From Pseudoscleropodium purum (Eukaryota; Streptophyta; Bryopsida; Hypnales; Brachytheciaceae): DNA of 64,000 bases. This document shows positions 1 to 11,043 of this stretch, one piece after another. The position numbers were made by a program, and so were the translations under genes. The first letter of the stretch is position 1, and each line of letters begins with the position of its first letter. The DNA is taken from NCBI GenBank assembly GCA_963969395.1, contig OZ017797.1:5952001-6016000 (forward strand), in the 5' to 3' direction. Under the pieces are notes generated by a model, which saw nothing but the letters and a program-made list of their open reading frames with translations, did no database searches and was not told where the DNA came from.

Positions 1-2226
1 GCCAATCACTTCGAATCCCTTGATTATGTTTTTAATAAATAAAGCTCTTCTAAGACCATGTAAAACTCATTGAGCTAAATTTTCTTTGATTGGCATGTGA
101 TCTTTGTGATCAACAATCTATTTATCCCTACAAGCGCTAAAAGACAATTTGAAATGGCTTGAAATATGTTTCATTTGAGGGATATAAGACATGAAAAATG
201 AGAGAAGGAAATTAACAAATCTAAGCCTTTGGCTATAGATAGTTAAATAACTTCCAATGTAACATGGGATTTATGTCCATCCAATATGAGAAAGTATCTA
301 TTGGATAGAAAAATATCATATAAGTTAAAAATTGTGAGCAAGAAATGAAAACATTCAAGCTCTAAGCAAAGAATTTGTCATTCACGCTTTAGGTTGTATA
401 GTTTTTATTTCATCATTTTTCTAAAGGAAATTTCCTATCCTTCTGTTGCCTTTCAAAATGTAAAAGTTTGGAATACTTTCACTTTTGGCATTTATACAAG
501 CCAAGAGTAATAACTATTTTCTCTAATTTTAAATGACCATGTAAACATTTCTAAATCTCTTCTTGGCTATGACAAATTTTCTACCATCTTTGTCAATTTA
601 AATTGGCACTTCTTTTGTCATAATTTCAAATTTGATGTGATTAGTAATTGTAAGTATCATAAAGCATTTGAAGATTATTCTTGAAAGATGCTATTATTTT
701 TGGATACAAGTTTCTAGCTCATTTTCACTCTAGGGCTTGAACTTTCTTGATTGTTAAGTTTTTATGTCTTTTTTTGAAGCATTTCATTCAACCAAGACCC
801 CATTTTAGAAAGAAGTCATTCTTGTTTGAATAACTATGCCTACCTTCTCTTTTAATTGCCCTATTGTTAAAGAAAATCTTAAATTCTACATCTTCGTCAA
901 GTAAGGTAGGAACACTAATAACTGTCATTTTTAGCAAATCAATATAGTTGAGGACAATTTTTTCTAAGAAAAATATTTATTCAATATTGGCAATTGAAAA
1001 TCATGAATTTTCCAAACAAAATAGAATTTTTGGATGAGAAATCTAATTTCTACAAATTTTCAAAGTAGAACTCCTTAGGGCACCTATAACTACACTCTAC
1101 CAAATCTACTTTGATTCTAGCACCAAAATCTAAAAAAAAATCAAAGTCCACCAACCACAATTAAGTAAAGAGATGATTTTGAGGTCCTTTGAAGATGGTT
1201 TCAAGGTACTTTTGGGAACACTTCAAGGGAATTCTACTCTCAAAGTATGAATACACTAATGATTGTGGGTATTCCTACCTTAGTTAACTAATTTGTTTTA
1301 TCTTCATTAATTAGAACACCTTTTTTTCTCCTTATTCTTTAGATAGTTGTGGTTGCAACTCTTGTAGACCACTTGAATCTGGTGACAAAGCTAAAGTATT
1401 CTCCAAAGCAACAAAAGAGGTGTGTCCATGTAACCAAGTTTATAGGAGCAAAAACTATGTAACAAGGATTGACACCAAAGTATTCAATGGAGTTCATGTG
1501 TAAGAACATGCACCCCTTATTGGGAAGACCTCCAAAGTTATTCTTCCTTTCAAATGTACCACTCTTGTTCTTGTTCTTCTCATTTTAACCAAGTGAATAA
1601 GTCCTAATTTTGTTCTTCTCCAAAGTCATCTTCATCTTCAAAAAATTCAAATTGGCTACTTCCCCAATTTCTTCCATCTCCCTCACTTCTTTCTTCAAAG
1701 ACATTGTTCTTATTCATGTTACTAGAATGAATCTCAACTAAAGTGACTTCAATTTTAGGTGATGATTGTCACCCATGCAATGTGTGTAGTCTATATCTTC
1801 TAAATTCACTTAATTTATTGTAGTTTTTCCATGCCTAAGACTATAGAATCCCATAGGTTTCCTATACAAATGCTATGAAAATAGAGGCCCAATAACCATG
1901 TCATGGGACACATTTTTTTAATGTACTTGATTCATGTTGATTTTTTTTAATGAATTTATTCACTATACTTTCTTAAATTAACAACGAATAAAGTAAAACA
2001 ACCTTTGACCACCTACATTTGCAATTTGAATATCTTGTGCAATGTTTTGATTGTTGTCTATATTTTTTAGAGAAAGAATTAATTGAATTGATTGAAATAC
2101 AAGTGGAATCATATTAATTTGATATGAATTTGAATTATTATGAATTTTCAAATTCAAAATATAAAATTGTTAGTAGGTGGGGGCCATGACCATCTTAAAA
2201 AGGTTCAAAATTAGTGACCTATCTCC
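1..2226. other. AT-rich intergenic DNA, no gene seen
   Basis: No open frame here resembles a known protein. The stretch is AT-rich with short A and T runs and no intact terminal repeats that I could pair. It ends at the TTAA that begins the first TTAA-flanked element. Confidence 0.6.
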
Positions 2227-2230
2227 TTAA

Positions 2231-3152
2231 CCCCTAAAGGACCACTATGCACTTTTGGCTATATAGAAATTTTGGGCAAGTGCATGTGATTAGAGATTTC
2301 CATATTTTTGGCCCAAAATTTTATAGAAGGTAGAAACAATGAATGTCTTTCATATGCACTAAATTTCATGACATTTAGAAATTTGAGTCAAAAGTTATAG
2401 CTAAATTTGTTGCTTTCTTTGTACATAGGCCATGTTGGTAGATTAAAAAAATCACTTTTTTTATAAACAAAAATTTGAAATTGGTTTTCTAGAGTTATAC
2501 ATATGTGAAAAGATTTGAATCATTCCATTTTGATCAATGAGTCAAAAGTTATGAGTTTTTTTTGTTTGCAGGTAGTTATGGATTCAAGATTCTCTACTCT
2601 AAAATAAACTTTGAAGTTCTTTATCTTACTCAATTTTCAATATATTTGGAAAAAAATAAAATCATAGGATGTAGATTGTTTATTACAACATTTTCATCAT
2701 TGGGATTGGCATTTTTAAATTCCACAATTAAATTCTTACCAATTTAGTATTTTCAATCATTCTCTACTATTGTCTACTTACTAAGTTACTATTTTTTTTA
2801 TCCTATATATTGTACAATTCCAAATATTTTGAAATTTTTTAAGCATGTGTCCAACTTGTCTAGAGAAAAGAATCCAAAGAAGCACCACCATTTTGAACAT
2901 TTTTTCATAGAAAAATGAGCTTGTGAAGTGCAGCTACCTTGTATTTCACAAGTTCAAAAAAATAATTTTAGTGAATTTGAATGCTTATATCTTGCAATCC
3001 ATGCAATGGAAAATTTTGAAATTTTTACCACATGTTTTGATGTTAGCATACTACAAGATCCTATAGTTACATATGTCAAATTTAATTATTTTCAAAAACT
3101 TGGTAATTGTACTAAAAATGGCAATGCAAACATAGTCATGGAACTTTAGGGG
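2231..3152. mobile_element. TTAA-flanked inverted-repeat element, copy 1
   Basis: The element begins CCCCTAAAGGACC after TTAA at 2227-2230. It ends GGAACTTTAGGGG before TTAA at 3153-3156, so the outer 9 bases are a perfect inverted repeat bounded by a TTAA target duplication. The interior aligns along its length with the element at 6659-7522: shared landmarks include CATTCCATTTTGATCAATGA and AAAATCATAGGATGTAGATT. No transposase is visible; the small open frames inside match nothing I know. TTAA duplications are characteristic of piggyBac and some Sola elements, so this is probably a non-autonomous DNA transposon of such a type. The superfamily assignment is inference. Confidence 0.7.
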
Positions 3153-3411
3153 TTAATTCTATTAGATGAGTATTTTAAAAGCACAATTTCATCATTCTAT
3201 AAGTACTTCTTTTAGTGGCTGAAGCTTCAATTTATTCTCACAAGTATTTATTCACAATTTAGTACACCTAAATCAACATTTTTTGAACCATATCTTTATC
3301 AATCTAAAGCCATTCTTAAATAGATGTGAACTTGGTGTCATTCTTTAACAATAGTACGCAATTACTTGCCGAAAATACATGACTTACATATTCTAATGAC
3401 TCTATTACAAG

Positions 3412-3878
3412 GGAGCCATTTTTTGAGAGGATAGTAACACACAAGTTCCATAAGGCCTTTGTGTCACTGAAATTATAAATTTAGGATTTTAAAATTTTAA
3501 AATTTTTCCCCCCTCTAGTAATTTTCAGACATTAACTTATTTGACAATCAATATAGGACAATTCATCTTGTATCCGTATCCAAAAACAATGTATCTTATA
3601 TCTTATGTACTATATCCATATCTAGAATCTGTATTCAATATTTGTATGCGATACTATATCCATATCCAATATTTATTTTGTATTTCATATTTGAACGGCT
3701 CAAATTAAATCTCACAAGATCAATGACTTTTGATTTTTTGAGAAATCAATGGCAATTTCAAGGGTAAAAATTTTTTCTTAAAAAAATCAACAACCTATAA
3801 ATTTTTTGAAAGAGGGGGGGGGGGGGGGGGGCAACTAATTCAAACTAGGAGAGGAGCCATCTTTTGAGAGGATAGTAA
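3412..3878. repeat. Dispersed repeat family R1, copy 1 (short terminal direct repeats, minisatellite, G-run)
   Basis: A motif close to GCCATCTTTTGAGAGGATAG stands at both ends in direct orientation (from about 3415 and 3855). Inside are a C-rich block, GACAATCAATATAGGACAA, a degenerate TATCC/TATTC minisatellite, GGCTCAAATTAAATCTCACA, and a run of G at about 3814-3831. Two more copies lie near 5083 and 37690 in the same order. Short terminal direct repeats without long inverted ends do not fit a standard DNA transposon. Confidence 0.6.
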
Positions 3879-4639
3879 AGATGGGTGAGACACTAATGCT
3901 AATAGAAGGGATTTGTAGATAGCGAAATTAGGTGATTAATGACATTGGGTTGATTGCCTAATTAAGTATACATCTAAAGCACACCCTTATAATTTTAAAC
4001 AACTTTAGAGTCATTACTTATTCAATACTTTTAACTTCCAAATCAATATGTCAATTTTATAGCCCCTTAGAAAAATATTTTAAACACATCTTCATTCCAT
4101 TTTTCCCACTATTATTAAGAATTCATTGCACTCCATTAATTACACTTCAATTTTAGCTTATGGTAATTAAGAACTCATTCGTTAGCAAAAAACACACATT
4201 AGAATTGTCCCTTTTACCTAATTAATACTCTAAAACCATGCAAATAGGACTACAATATATCACCATACAAAGTTAATTCTATATAAACCCCCCTTTGCAT
4301 TGTTTTTGGCACTTTTGTAGAGGTGGTTCCTAATGCACAAGTGATTTTTTAGCATTCACCTACAAATCACAAACTTTTCTATTTTGAAGATGTTCCCTAT
4401 TCTATGAGCTATAATTTTAGAATATTCAGCATTAAATTTCAAAGAAATCAAATTATTTGGCAATTGCCTCTTATAGCTTTGAAACGCACTCATTTCAAAT
4501 GCATAGAAATGAGAAGAAAAGCTCTTTGTACTATACAAGTAGGGTGGTAGGAGGTAAACAACCATACGGGATATATAAATTAGAATTACTAGGAGCTTAA
4601 TTGTTTATAGTTAAGTGAAAAGTAGGAATTATGTTTAAA
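3879..4639. other. AT-rich intergenic DNA
   Basis: Nothing gene-like is seen. A 69-codon minus-strand frame at 4356-4565 has no recognisable similarity and is best treated as chance. Confidence 0.5.
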
Positions 4640-4649
4640 TTAGAATTTT

Positions 4650-5009
4650 AGGCTTCATTTTGATATAGTAGAATAATTTTTTTCAAAAATTTTGGACTAA
4701 AAAAAATTGGAAAATCAAACTAGCTTTAATCTCAAAAAAACTATTTGAAAGTCTAAGTCTCCAATCAAAAGTTATCAATAAATTTTAGACATGGATTAGA
4801 AGCAGGGTGTTTTTCATTTTTTATGAGGTGCCAAAGTAACAATATAAAATTTTCTTTGACATTTTCAAACCTTCTCTCTAAATTTGTTTATAACTTTTTT
4901 TGGAGGCTTAAAATTACAAACAGGTTTTTGAAAATGAAAATTAGCTTGATTTAATACTTTTCTTAATTCAAATTTTTTGGAAAAAGTTATTCTACTATGT
5001 CAAATGGGA
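4650..5009. mobile_element. Mutator-like foldback MITE with 10-bp target duplication
   Basis: The left arm (from GGCTTCATTTTGATATAGTA) and the reverse complement of the right arm (ATCCCATTTGACATAGTAG) align for about 80 bases, both continuing through AGTAGAATAA and a TTGGAAAA/CAAACTAGC-like stretch. The sequence TTAGAATTTT flanks the element on both sides, at 4640-4649 and 5010-5019. Long imperfect inverted arms with a 9-10 bp duplication are the usual signature of Mutator-type MITEs. No coding capacity is present. Confidence 0.7.
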
Positions 5010-5082
5010 TTAGAATTTTGTACTTTGAACACAATGCCTACGTTTTCACAATGAACTCATTTGTGAGTTTGGCAGTTATTGC

Positions 5083-5566
5083 CACTTTTCAGGGCATTGT
5101 CACACTTTTGTGTCACAATACATTGAAATTTCAAAATTTTGATTTCCAACCACCCCTCTCCTTCTTGTAATTTTAGAAATCAATTGTTTGACAATCAATA
5201 TGGGACAATTTATCCCGTATCCATATCCGATATCATATTATGTATTCAATATTCAATATGTATCTATATGCATTATTGTATTCATATTCGTATTCAATAT
5301 GTATTGTATGTCATATTGTATCCATATTTTGTATTTTAGTATGTATTTATATGCGGTATTGTATCCATATCTAGTATTTCATATTTGGATGGCTCAAATT
5401 AAATCTTATAAGATCAATGGCTTGTGATTTTTTGAGAAATCAACAACAATTTCAAGGATAAGCATTTTCTTTTTACAAAAATCAACAACTTGTAAATTTT
5501 TTGAGAGAGGGGGGAGGCCAAATATTGCAAACTAAGGTGGTATGCCTCTTTTCAGTGCATTGTTAA
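5083..5566. repeat. Dispersed repeat family R1, copy 2
   Basis: It has the same internal order as the copy at 3412: C-rich block, GACAATCAATATGGGACAA, a longer TATCC/TATTC minisatellite (about 5211-5390), GGCTCAAATTAAATCTTATA, then a shorter G-rich run. The ends are diverged direct repeats, GCCACTTTTCAGGGCATTGT on the left and GCCTCTTTTCAGTGCATTGT on the right. Confidence 0.6.
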
Positions 5567-6654
5567 TGGATTTCATTTGAAAAACGACTTCTCCATTCTT
5601 CATTCCTACAAATGTCAATAAAACAAATGCTTTACAATTTTCTTACAATTCCATAACAAAAATTTATGAGCTTGGTATTTTTGCCCTTCAAAAAATCCTA
5701 TTTGTAGAAGACATGGATTATTTCATCTTATCTTTTGGATTTGTAAAAAAAATTGAGTACACAAGAATTTTTTTAAGTTGGCTAGTGTATAGTTGTTGTT
5801 TTGTAACTACTTTCTATTGCAGATTCATTTAGAATAAGTTAGACATTTCAATTGCATTTGAAATTTTCCATGATTGAAACTAACATCATATACTAATGAA
5901 TGCCCTAAATTTCTATTGTTGTATAGAGCAAAAAAATTAAGCCAAGGAGACTCAAAGTTTGTTACCCTTGTTGAATAGAGCTGAAAAAAACTTTGAATTT
6001 CAAATGTTATAATCTTTCAATCTACACAATCAAATGGGCTGAAATTTTTTCCATAAATAAGGTAATTTATTTATTACGCTTTTGTATAGCTGGAACTCTA
6101 AAAAAAATTAATTTTGGATTTTGGACAAAGTACAAAATGTGGCATTTTAAAATTTTCTCTCTTCAAAACACCCTCCAGGCTTTAGAGGTTACATTAGAAG
6201 ATTTTTGGGGCCTTTGGATGCTTGCGAGTTATCACAGCCTACAAACGCAAGAAACAGATTCGGTGCAATGGTCTAACGTGGCCGAGCCCCTACCATGTCA
6301 TTGACCAAAAAAAAAAAAAAACTTTTTTATTTTTATTTTTTTTAAATGTTTTATGAAAAAAAATATTCTGACAATGGGCCGTTCTCCTCATTGCAGGGAA
6401 TAGTTGTAGGGAAACAAGCCCAAAATAGGCTTTTGGACCCCCTAAAACTCTTCTAATGAATTAGTTCTAATATGAAGGTCATCATTAAAATAAATAAATT
6501 TGCAAATTTGAATTCCAATTCTTCAAGTAATTTTTGAAATGTAATTGTAGCTCTATACATTAGTAGGCCTTGTCAAAAAATCTTTTAAATTAATTTTTGA
6601 AACTGGACAAAAGAAATTTTTCTAAATCATTGATTTGATTATTTTTTATATGGT
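5567..6654. other. AT-rich intergenic DNA with one GC-richer patch
   Basis: No gene is supported. A patch at about 6205-6300 is distinctly richer in G and C than its surroundings and is followed by a 15-base A run. This could be a retroposed fragment, but no polymerase III boxes or family could be recognised. Confidence 0.45.
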
Positions 6655-6658
6655 TTAA

Positions 6659-7522
6659 CACCTAAAAGACCAAATTGCATTTTTTTGCAACATAGAAATT
6701 TTAGATAGCTTACTACAAATTAATTTTTTTTTTTTTTCTTTGAAATTTTTACACAACATGTAGACAAAGAATACCTTTAAGGCCTAATAATTTTTATAAC
6801 TTTTGGTAACATGGTTTAAAATTTCTTGTATCATATGTAGTTTCTTTCTCAACTTAGGTAGTTCAAGCACGTTAAAAAATTAACTTTTTTCAAAGTCAAA
6901 ATTTTAAAATTGGTTTCTTATATTTATATATGTGTATAAAGCTTTCAATCATTCCATTTTGATTAATGACATGAAAGTTATGAAGCGTTTCAGTTTGCAA
7001 GCAATTATCAATTCTCTATTTTAAAATAAACTTTAAAGTCCTTTATTTAACTCAATTTTCAAGATTTTATGATTAAAATAAAATCATAGGATGTAGATTA
7101 TTTATTACAACATTACAACCATTGGAATTGGTATTTTTCAATTCCATAATTAAATTCTTAACAATTTAGTGGTTTGAATCATTCTCTACTTCTTTCTACT
7201 TTTTTTACGCCAAGTTGACTTCAAGAATGAATCCAAAGAAGCACCACTATTTGAGACATTTTTTTCATACAAATATGACCTTGTGAAGTATAGCTACCCA
7301 TTTGTTTGTAGGGCAAAAAAAGAATTTTTGTTAATTCAAACTCTAATATTTTGTAATCTATATAGTGAAAATTTTTGAAAATTTTTCCACATCTTTTCAA
7401 ACCACCACACTATAAGATCCTATGGTTATATGTATTGAAAAATGTCTAAAATTTGATACTTGTACTAGATATAGTGATTTTTGAGCATTTTGGTTAAAAA
7501 CATAGTCAAGGAACTTTAGGAA
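6659..7522. mobile_element. TTAA-flanked inverted-repeat element, copy 2
   Basis: It starts CACCTAAAAGACCA after TTAA (6655-6658) and ends GGAACTTTAGGAA before TTAA (7523-7526). It is collinear with the element at 2231-3152: both termini and many internal blocks match, with scattered substitutions and small indels. This shows two insertions of one family in the same orientation. No protein is encoded. Confidence 0.68.
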
Positions 7523-7526
7523 TTAA

Positions 7527-8605
7527 TTCATATGAATATCCATCATATAAATTAAGTGAATATTGTTTGAATATATGATTTTATAAATAAGTGTGATTTA
7601 TTTTTAAGATAATAATAATATATCCTTTCATCAAAAGCTTATCACAAGGTGACTCATTTATTTAGTTGATTATATACAAGATTATAAATGCTAGTAGATT
7701 GAAGGTGTTCATTATACAAAATTGTCCTTTTAATAAGTTTAGAGAGTCTATAAAATAAACAAGTAACTAAATAATCAATTATTTATTCATGAATTTCAAC
7801 ATGAATACAAACTTTCATCACTAGTGTACATTTCAATTGGCATGCACTTTTTGAGTCAAATGCAAAAAACAAAAAGAAATTAGAAATCTCATGTATCATT
7901 GGATTGAACTCAGTAGAAGTGCAAACATTTGTCACTATTGTGTAATTCAATTTATATACTTTCTATGTCAAGCACACAGAAAATACCATGCTGCATCCAA
8001 ATTTGGTTTCTCATACTTTTGAACTTCCATGTTGTATAGAAGTCATAAACAGTTATTGAATTTAGAATTGCATTTGTTGAGTTCCATGAAGCTTTAACTT
8101 TTATGTGAGCAGGAAAAAATTAGAGTGTAGGAATAACTTGTGCCTTGTTATCAAATCAAAAGCAACCAAAAATTTCAAGTCCAATATAAAAATAAAATTC
8201 CAAATATCATAAACTTGCTCCAAACTATATAGTATGAGTTGGTGGATATTTTTTCCATGTAAGTAAGGCAAATAAGAATTGTGGAAATTGCTAAATCTTA
8301 AGATTTATATTCACAAAATTAAAATTACAGTGCATTTCATGACGCTAAAGAACTCTTGACCCATAAGCAATGTCTAGAGTCTTCCAATTCTCATCATTCA
8401 AAACAATACTTTCTTGTTCACTACTTTAGGTAATGTGTCATGACTTCATTAGTCCCAATCTTGAAAAGGACAAAAATCAAATTTCAAGCTTGAAATTAGA
8501 CTAAGGTTGTAAATAGCACAACCTCTTGGCTGGATATTGGGCATGGTTGGTTATTGATGTCTCCACCTTAATCCTTTTAGGCTTTTATGCATGTGGAGAA
8601 GGCCA
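7527..8605. other. AT-rich intergenic DNA
   Basis: No coding frame, RNA gene or paired terminal repeat was recognised. Confidence 0.5.
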
Positions 8606-8609
8606 TTAA

Positions 8610-9253
8610 TCTCTAAATGCCCGAGGCACCAAAATCCTGTGTTTGCAAAACTTTGAAGTTAAATAAAACCTAACCAAGTTGCTATTTTTAATACTTATAT
8701 TTTTGGAAAGTTCTTCTTGAAGTCTAGTTTTAGCATCAAAATTCCAATCTTGAAAATAAATGATAGTGATTTTCTATTCAAGATTTTGTGCAAGGGGACC
8801 CATTGCAATCTTGACTTCCCATAGTGTTGTGAACCCTTGGAAATGAGCCTCAAATATACTAGATCTTGGAGAAAAAATCACATTCAAAATTCATTAAAAA
8901 TAATTGTAGAGTAGATTTTAAGAAGCCATTAATTCATTTGGGGTTATACATGCTAGGCCCTTTAACCTCATATTTTTTGGTTACCAAATTTTTAAATTTG
9001 ACTCATGAAAAGAGGATTGAAAGACTTCACATCACTTTTGCGGTTTTAACACCCTCATGGTCAAATATTATAATCTTTCACTCCATAAGTGATATTGTCG
9101 TGTTTTCTTTTCCTAAGAAATCTCTAACATGTCTAGTTTTAATTTGTACGGTTGCAATTAAAAAAAAATGATACAACTTATCAAAATGTTGGCATTGTAT
9201 TCAATTTAGAGCAAATTCCAAGAAGCTCAAGACAGGCCTTGGGCACTTAGGGG
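8610..9253. mobile_element. TTAA-flanked inverted-repeat element abutting the NDT leader
   Basis: The left end reads TCTCTAAATGCCCGAGGC after TTAA (8606-8609). The right end, reverse-complemented, reads CCCCTAAGTGCCCAAGGC before TTAA (9254-9257). The two ends agree at most of 18 positions. Base composition changes abruptly at the right TTAA, where the GC-richer NDT upstream region starts. A 101-codon frame inside (8866-9171) resembles no protein I know and is rich in AT-driven residues. Confidence 0.68.
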
Positions 9254-9257
9254 TTAA

Positions 9258-10056
9258 CTTAGTCGCAAGAGAGCCAATTGCTCCAGGAACAGAGCCCGCT
9301 TGTTTTCAGCAGATTCTGCTCTCCTGCATCTCTCTCGCACCATGTGCCACGCCGTCCTTCCTTCGCCTCGGATCCCTCCTCTTGCCAACACTTGAAGGAA
9401 ACCTTTTGGAGCTTTCACCCATAAATTTCCTGGTGCTTCATCTATTTTAGTTTTCTTCCTACGATTCCTCAATCATCTCGCGTAGATTACTATTTTCCTG
9501 TTTCAATCAAATCGCAAAGCCTCACTCACTCACGCACTCATTCTCTATTCCGGGCTCGTGCAGGAGAGGCCAATTGCCACCTCCTTTGTCTGCTCTGCTC
9601 TCAGATTGCCCAGATTGCTCTGCTGTGTGTTCGTTTTTGGTATTGGGAGTGTTATCTGGGCGGAGTGGATTGATCATCAGCACCTTCATTGGATTGCGTA
9701 TGTGCGCAAGCCCTAACTTGGGAGAATTCGAAGGAGTGACTGGGTTCATAACTGGGTTCTTTGTAATGAATCTTTCCGAGCTGATTAGCGTAGCATCCTG
9801 ACTCTTGTTGAGCTTCTGGCAATCTGAGGATTGGTGGGAGCTTCATTGGCAGAAGTGCGTCACAACGTCACGAATGCGACCTTTCTGATGGCGTAAGTTA
9901 TTTGTATCTGGATGTTTTCTTTTTTTCCTTTTTTTTTGTTGTAGGGGCATTTTAGGTTGGAATTCGAGGTTGACGTGATTTTTGAGGGTTTTAGACCATG
10001 TCCGGGAGTGAAGAAATTCTGGATTGTAATAATTTGGTGTCCCTCTGACGCCGAGG
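9258..10056 (+). promoter_or_regulatory. Promoter and 5' leader of the NAD+ carrier gene
   Basis: This GC-richer stretch precedes the carrier start codon. It has a pyrimidine-rich CACTCACTCACGCACTCA block (about 9522-9541), typical of plant leaders. A GTAAGT at 9893 and a T-rich tract ending in GTTGTAG near 9944 could mark a 5'UTR intron, but it would be only about 50 bases long, so this is uncertain. A short upstream reading frame lies at 9998-10048. Overlapping open frames on both strands are treated as chance. Confidence 0.5.
9998..10048 (+). promoter_or_regulatory. Short upstream open reading frame (16 codons plus stop)
   Basis: ATG at 9998 has A at -3 and opens a 16-residue frame that stops at 10046-10048. 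That is 8 bases before the carrier ATG at 10057 and in a different frame. If transcribed in the mature leader, it would be expected to reduce initiation at the main ATG. Whether it is in the mRNA is unknown. Confidence 0.4.
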
Positions 10057-11043
10057 ATGGCCAAGAGGGGCCCCGGCAGCGTTGTCCTTGCTGTGGCCAC
10101 CCCTCGCGACGACCGTCGTGCGAAGTTCATCACCGCGGCCGCAGGGGCTGGCGCCGGGATGTTGGCCGCCACTTTCGTGTGCCCTTTGGACGTGGTGAAG
10201 ACGCGCCTCCAAGTGAATCGCATGGGCTACCAGAATATTAATGGCACCATGGTGTTGGGTCATTTGGGGAAGATTTTCAAGGAGGAGGGGATCAAGGGTT
10301 TGTACTGCGGATTCTCGTCCACCATGGTGGCTCTCCTCGTGAACTGGGCGGTGTATTTCACCGTGTACGAGCAGCTGAAGACCATGTTGCAAGCCCAAGA
10401 GGCTCGCAGGACTGGGCAGTATATGACAACTCCCAGGCTTTCCGTGGGCGCCAACATGTTAGCTTCTGCTGGAGCTGGCGCCACCACCATACTCGTGACC
10501 AACCCCTTATGGGTTGTGAAAACGCGAATCCAGACGCAAAGCTTGAGACCAGATCTCATCCCTTACCAAGGAGTGGTGTCTGCGCTTCGTCGCATTTTTC
10601 GGGAGGAAGGAGCTCGCGGGCTTTACAGCGGAGTGGTGCCTGCTCTAGCAGGAATCAGCCATGTGGCCATCCAATTCCCTTTGTTTGAATTTTTGAAGAG
10701 TCAGTTGGCGGTGAGAGAAGGCACGACAGTTGAGAAGCTGCCAGTAGGGCAGGTGGCGATGGCGACCTCGGCGGCTAAAGTCATTGCCTCCACCATCACT
10801 TACCCCCATGAAGTTGTGCGCTCGAGGCTTCAAGAGCAAGGCCTGGCGAAGCTGGAGCAGATCCGGTATACTGGCGTTTTTGATTGTATAAAGAAAATCT
10901 CGGAGCAGGAAGGGCTTGGAGGGTTTTATCGTGGATATGCAACCAACTTGATGCGAACCACACCGGCGGCAGTCATCACGTTCACCACGTTTGAAATGAT
11001 TCTTAGGCAACTGAAAAGTATCTTCCCTCCCAAGGGGAATTGA
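10057..11043 (+). CDS. NDT: NAD+ carrier of the mitochondrial carrier family (NDT1/NDT2-like), intronless
   Basis: The 328-residue protein shows the three tandem repeats of the mitochondrial carrier family. Each has a signature: PLDVVKTRLQV at residue 43, PLWVVKTRIQTQ at 150 and PHEVVRSRLQEQ at 250, with six predicted membrane helices. Segments such as GARGLYSG, SHVAIQFP and TYPHEVVRSRLQEQG are those of the plant NDT/yeast NDT pyrimidine-nucleotide/NAD+ subgroup, which exchanges NAD+ for nucleotides across the inner membrane of mitochondria or plastids. The length is normal for the family. The ATG at 10057 has a strong context (A at -3, G at +4) and gives the usual short N-terminus. The coding region is a single exon in this window. 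A folate carrier (FOLT-type) is the closest alternative and fits the signatures less well. The organelle cannot be decided from sequence. The next gene, PHF5A, is convergent. Confidence 0.88.
   Translation: MAKRGPGSVVLAVATPRDDRRAKFITAAAGAGAGMLAATFVCPLDVVKTRLQVNRMGYQNINGTMVLGHLGKIFKEEGIKGLYCGFSSTMVALLVNWAVYFTVYEQLKTMLQAQEARRTGQYMTTPRLSVGANMLASAGAGATTILVTNPLWVVKTRIQTQSLRPDLIPYQGVVSALRRIFREEGARGLYSGVVPALAGISHVAIQFPLFEFLKSQLAVREGTTVEKLPVGQVAMATSAAKVIASTITYPHEVVRSRLQEQGLAKLEQIRYTGVFDCIKKISEQEGLGGFYRGYATNLMRTTPAAVITFTTFEMILRQLKSIFPPKGN

Noticed and set aside
6205..6330. GC-richer patch ending in a 15-base A run as a SINE
   Set aside because: No polymerase III A or B box, no target duplication and no second copy were found.
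8866..9171. 101-codon frame inside the TTAA element as a transposase fragment
   Set aside because: It shows no DDE/D-like motifs or cysteine-rich domain, and the composition is that of AT-rich non-coding DNA.
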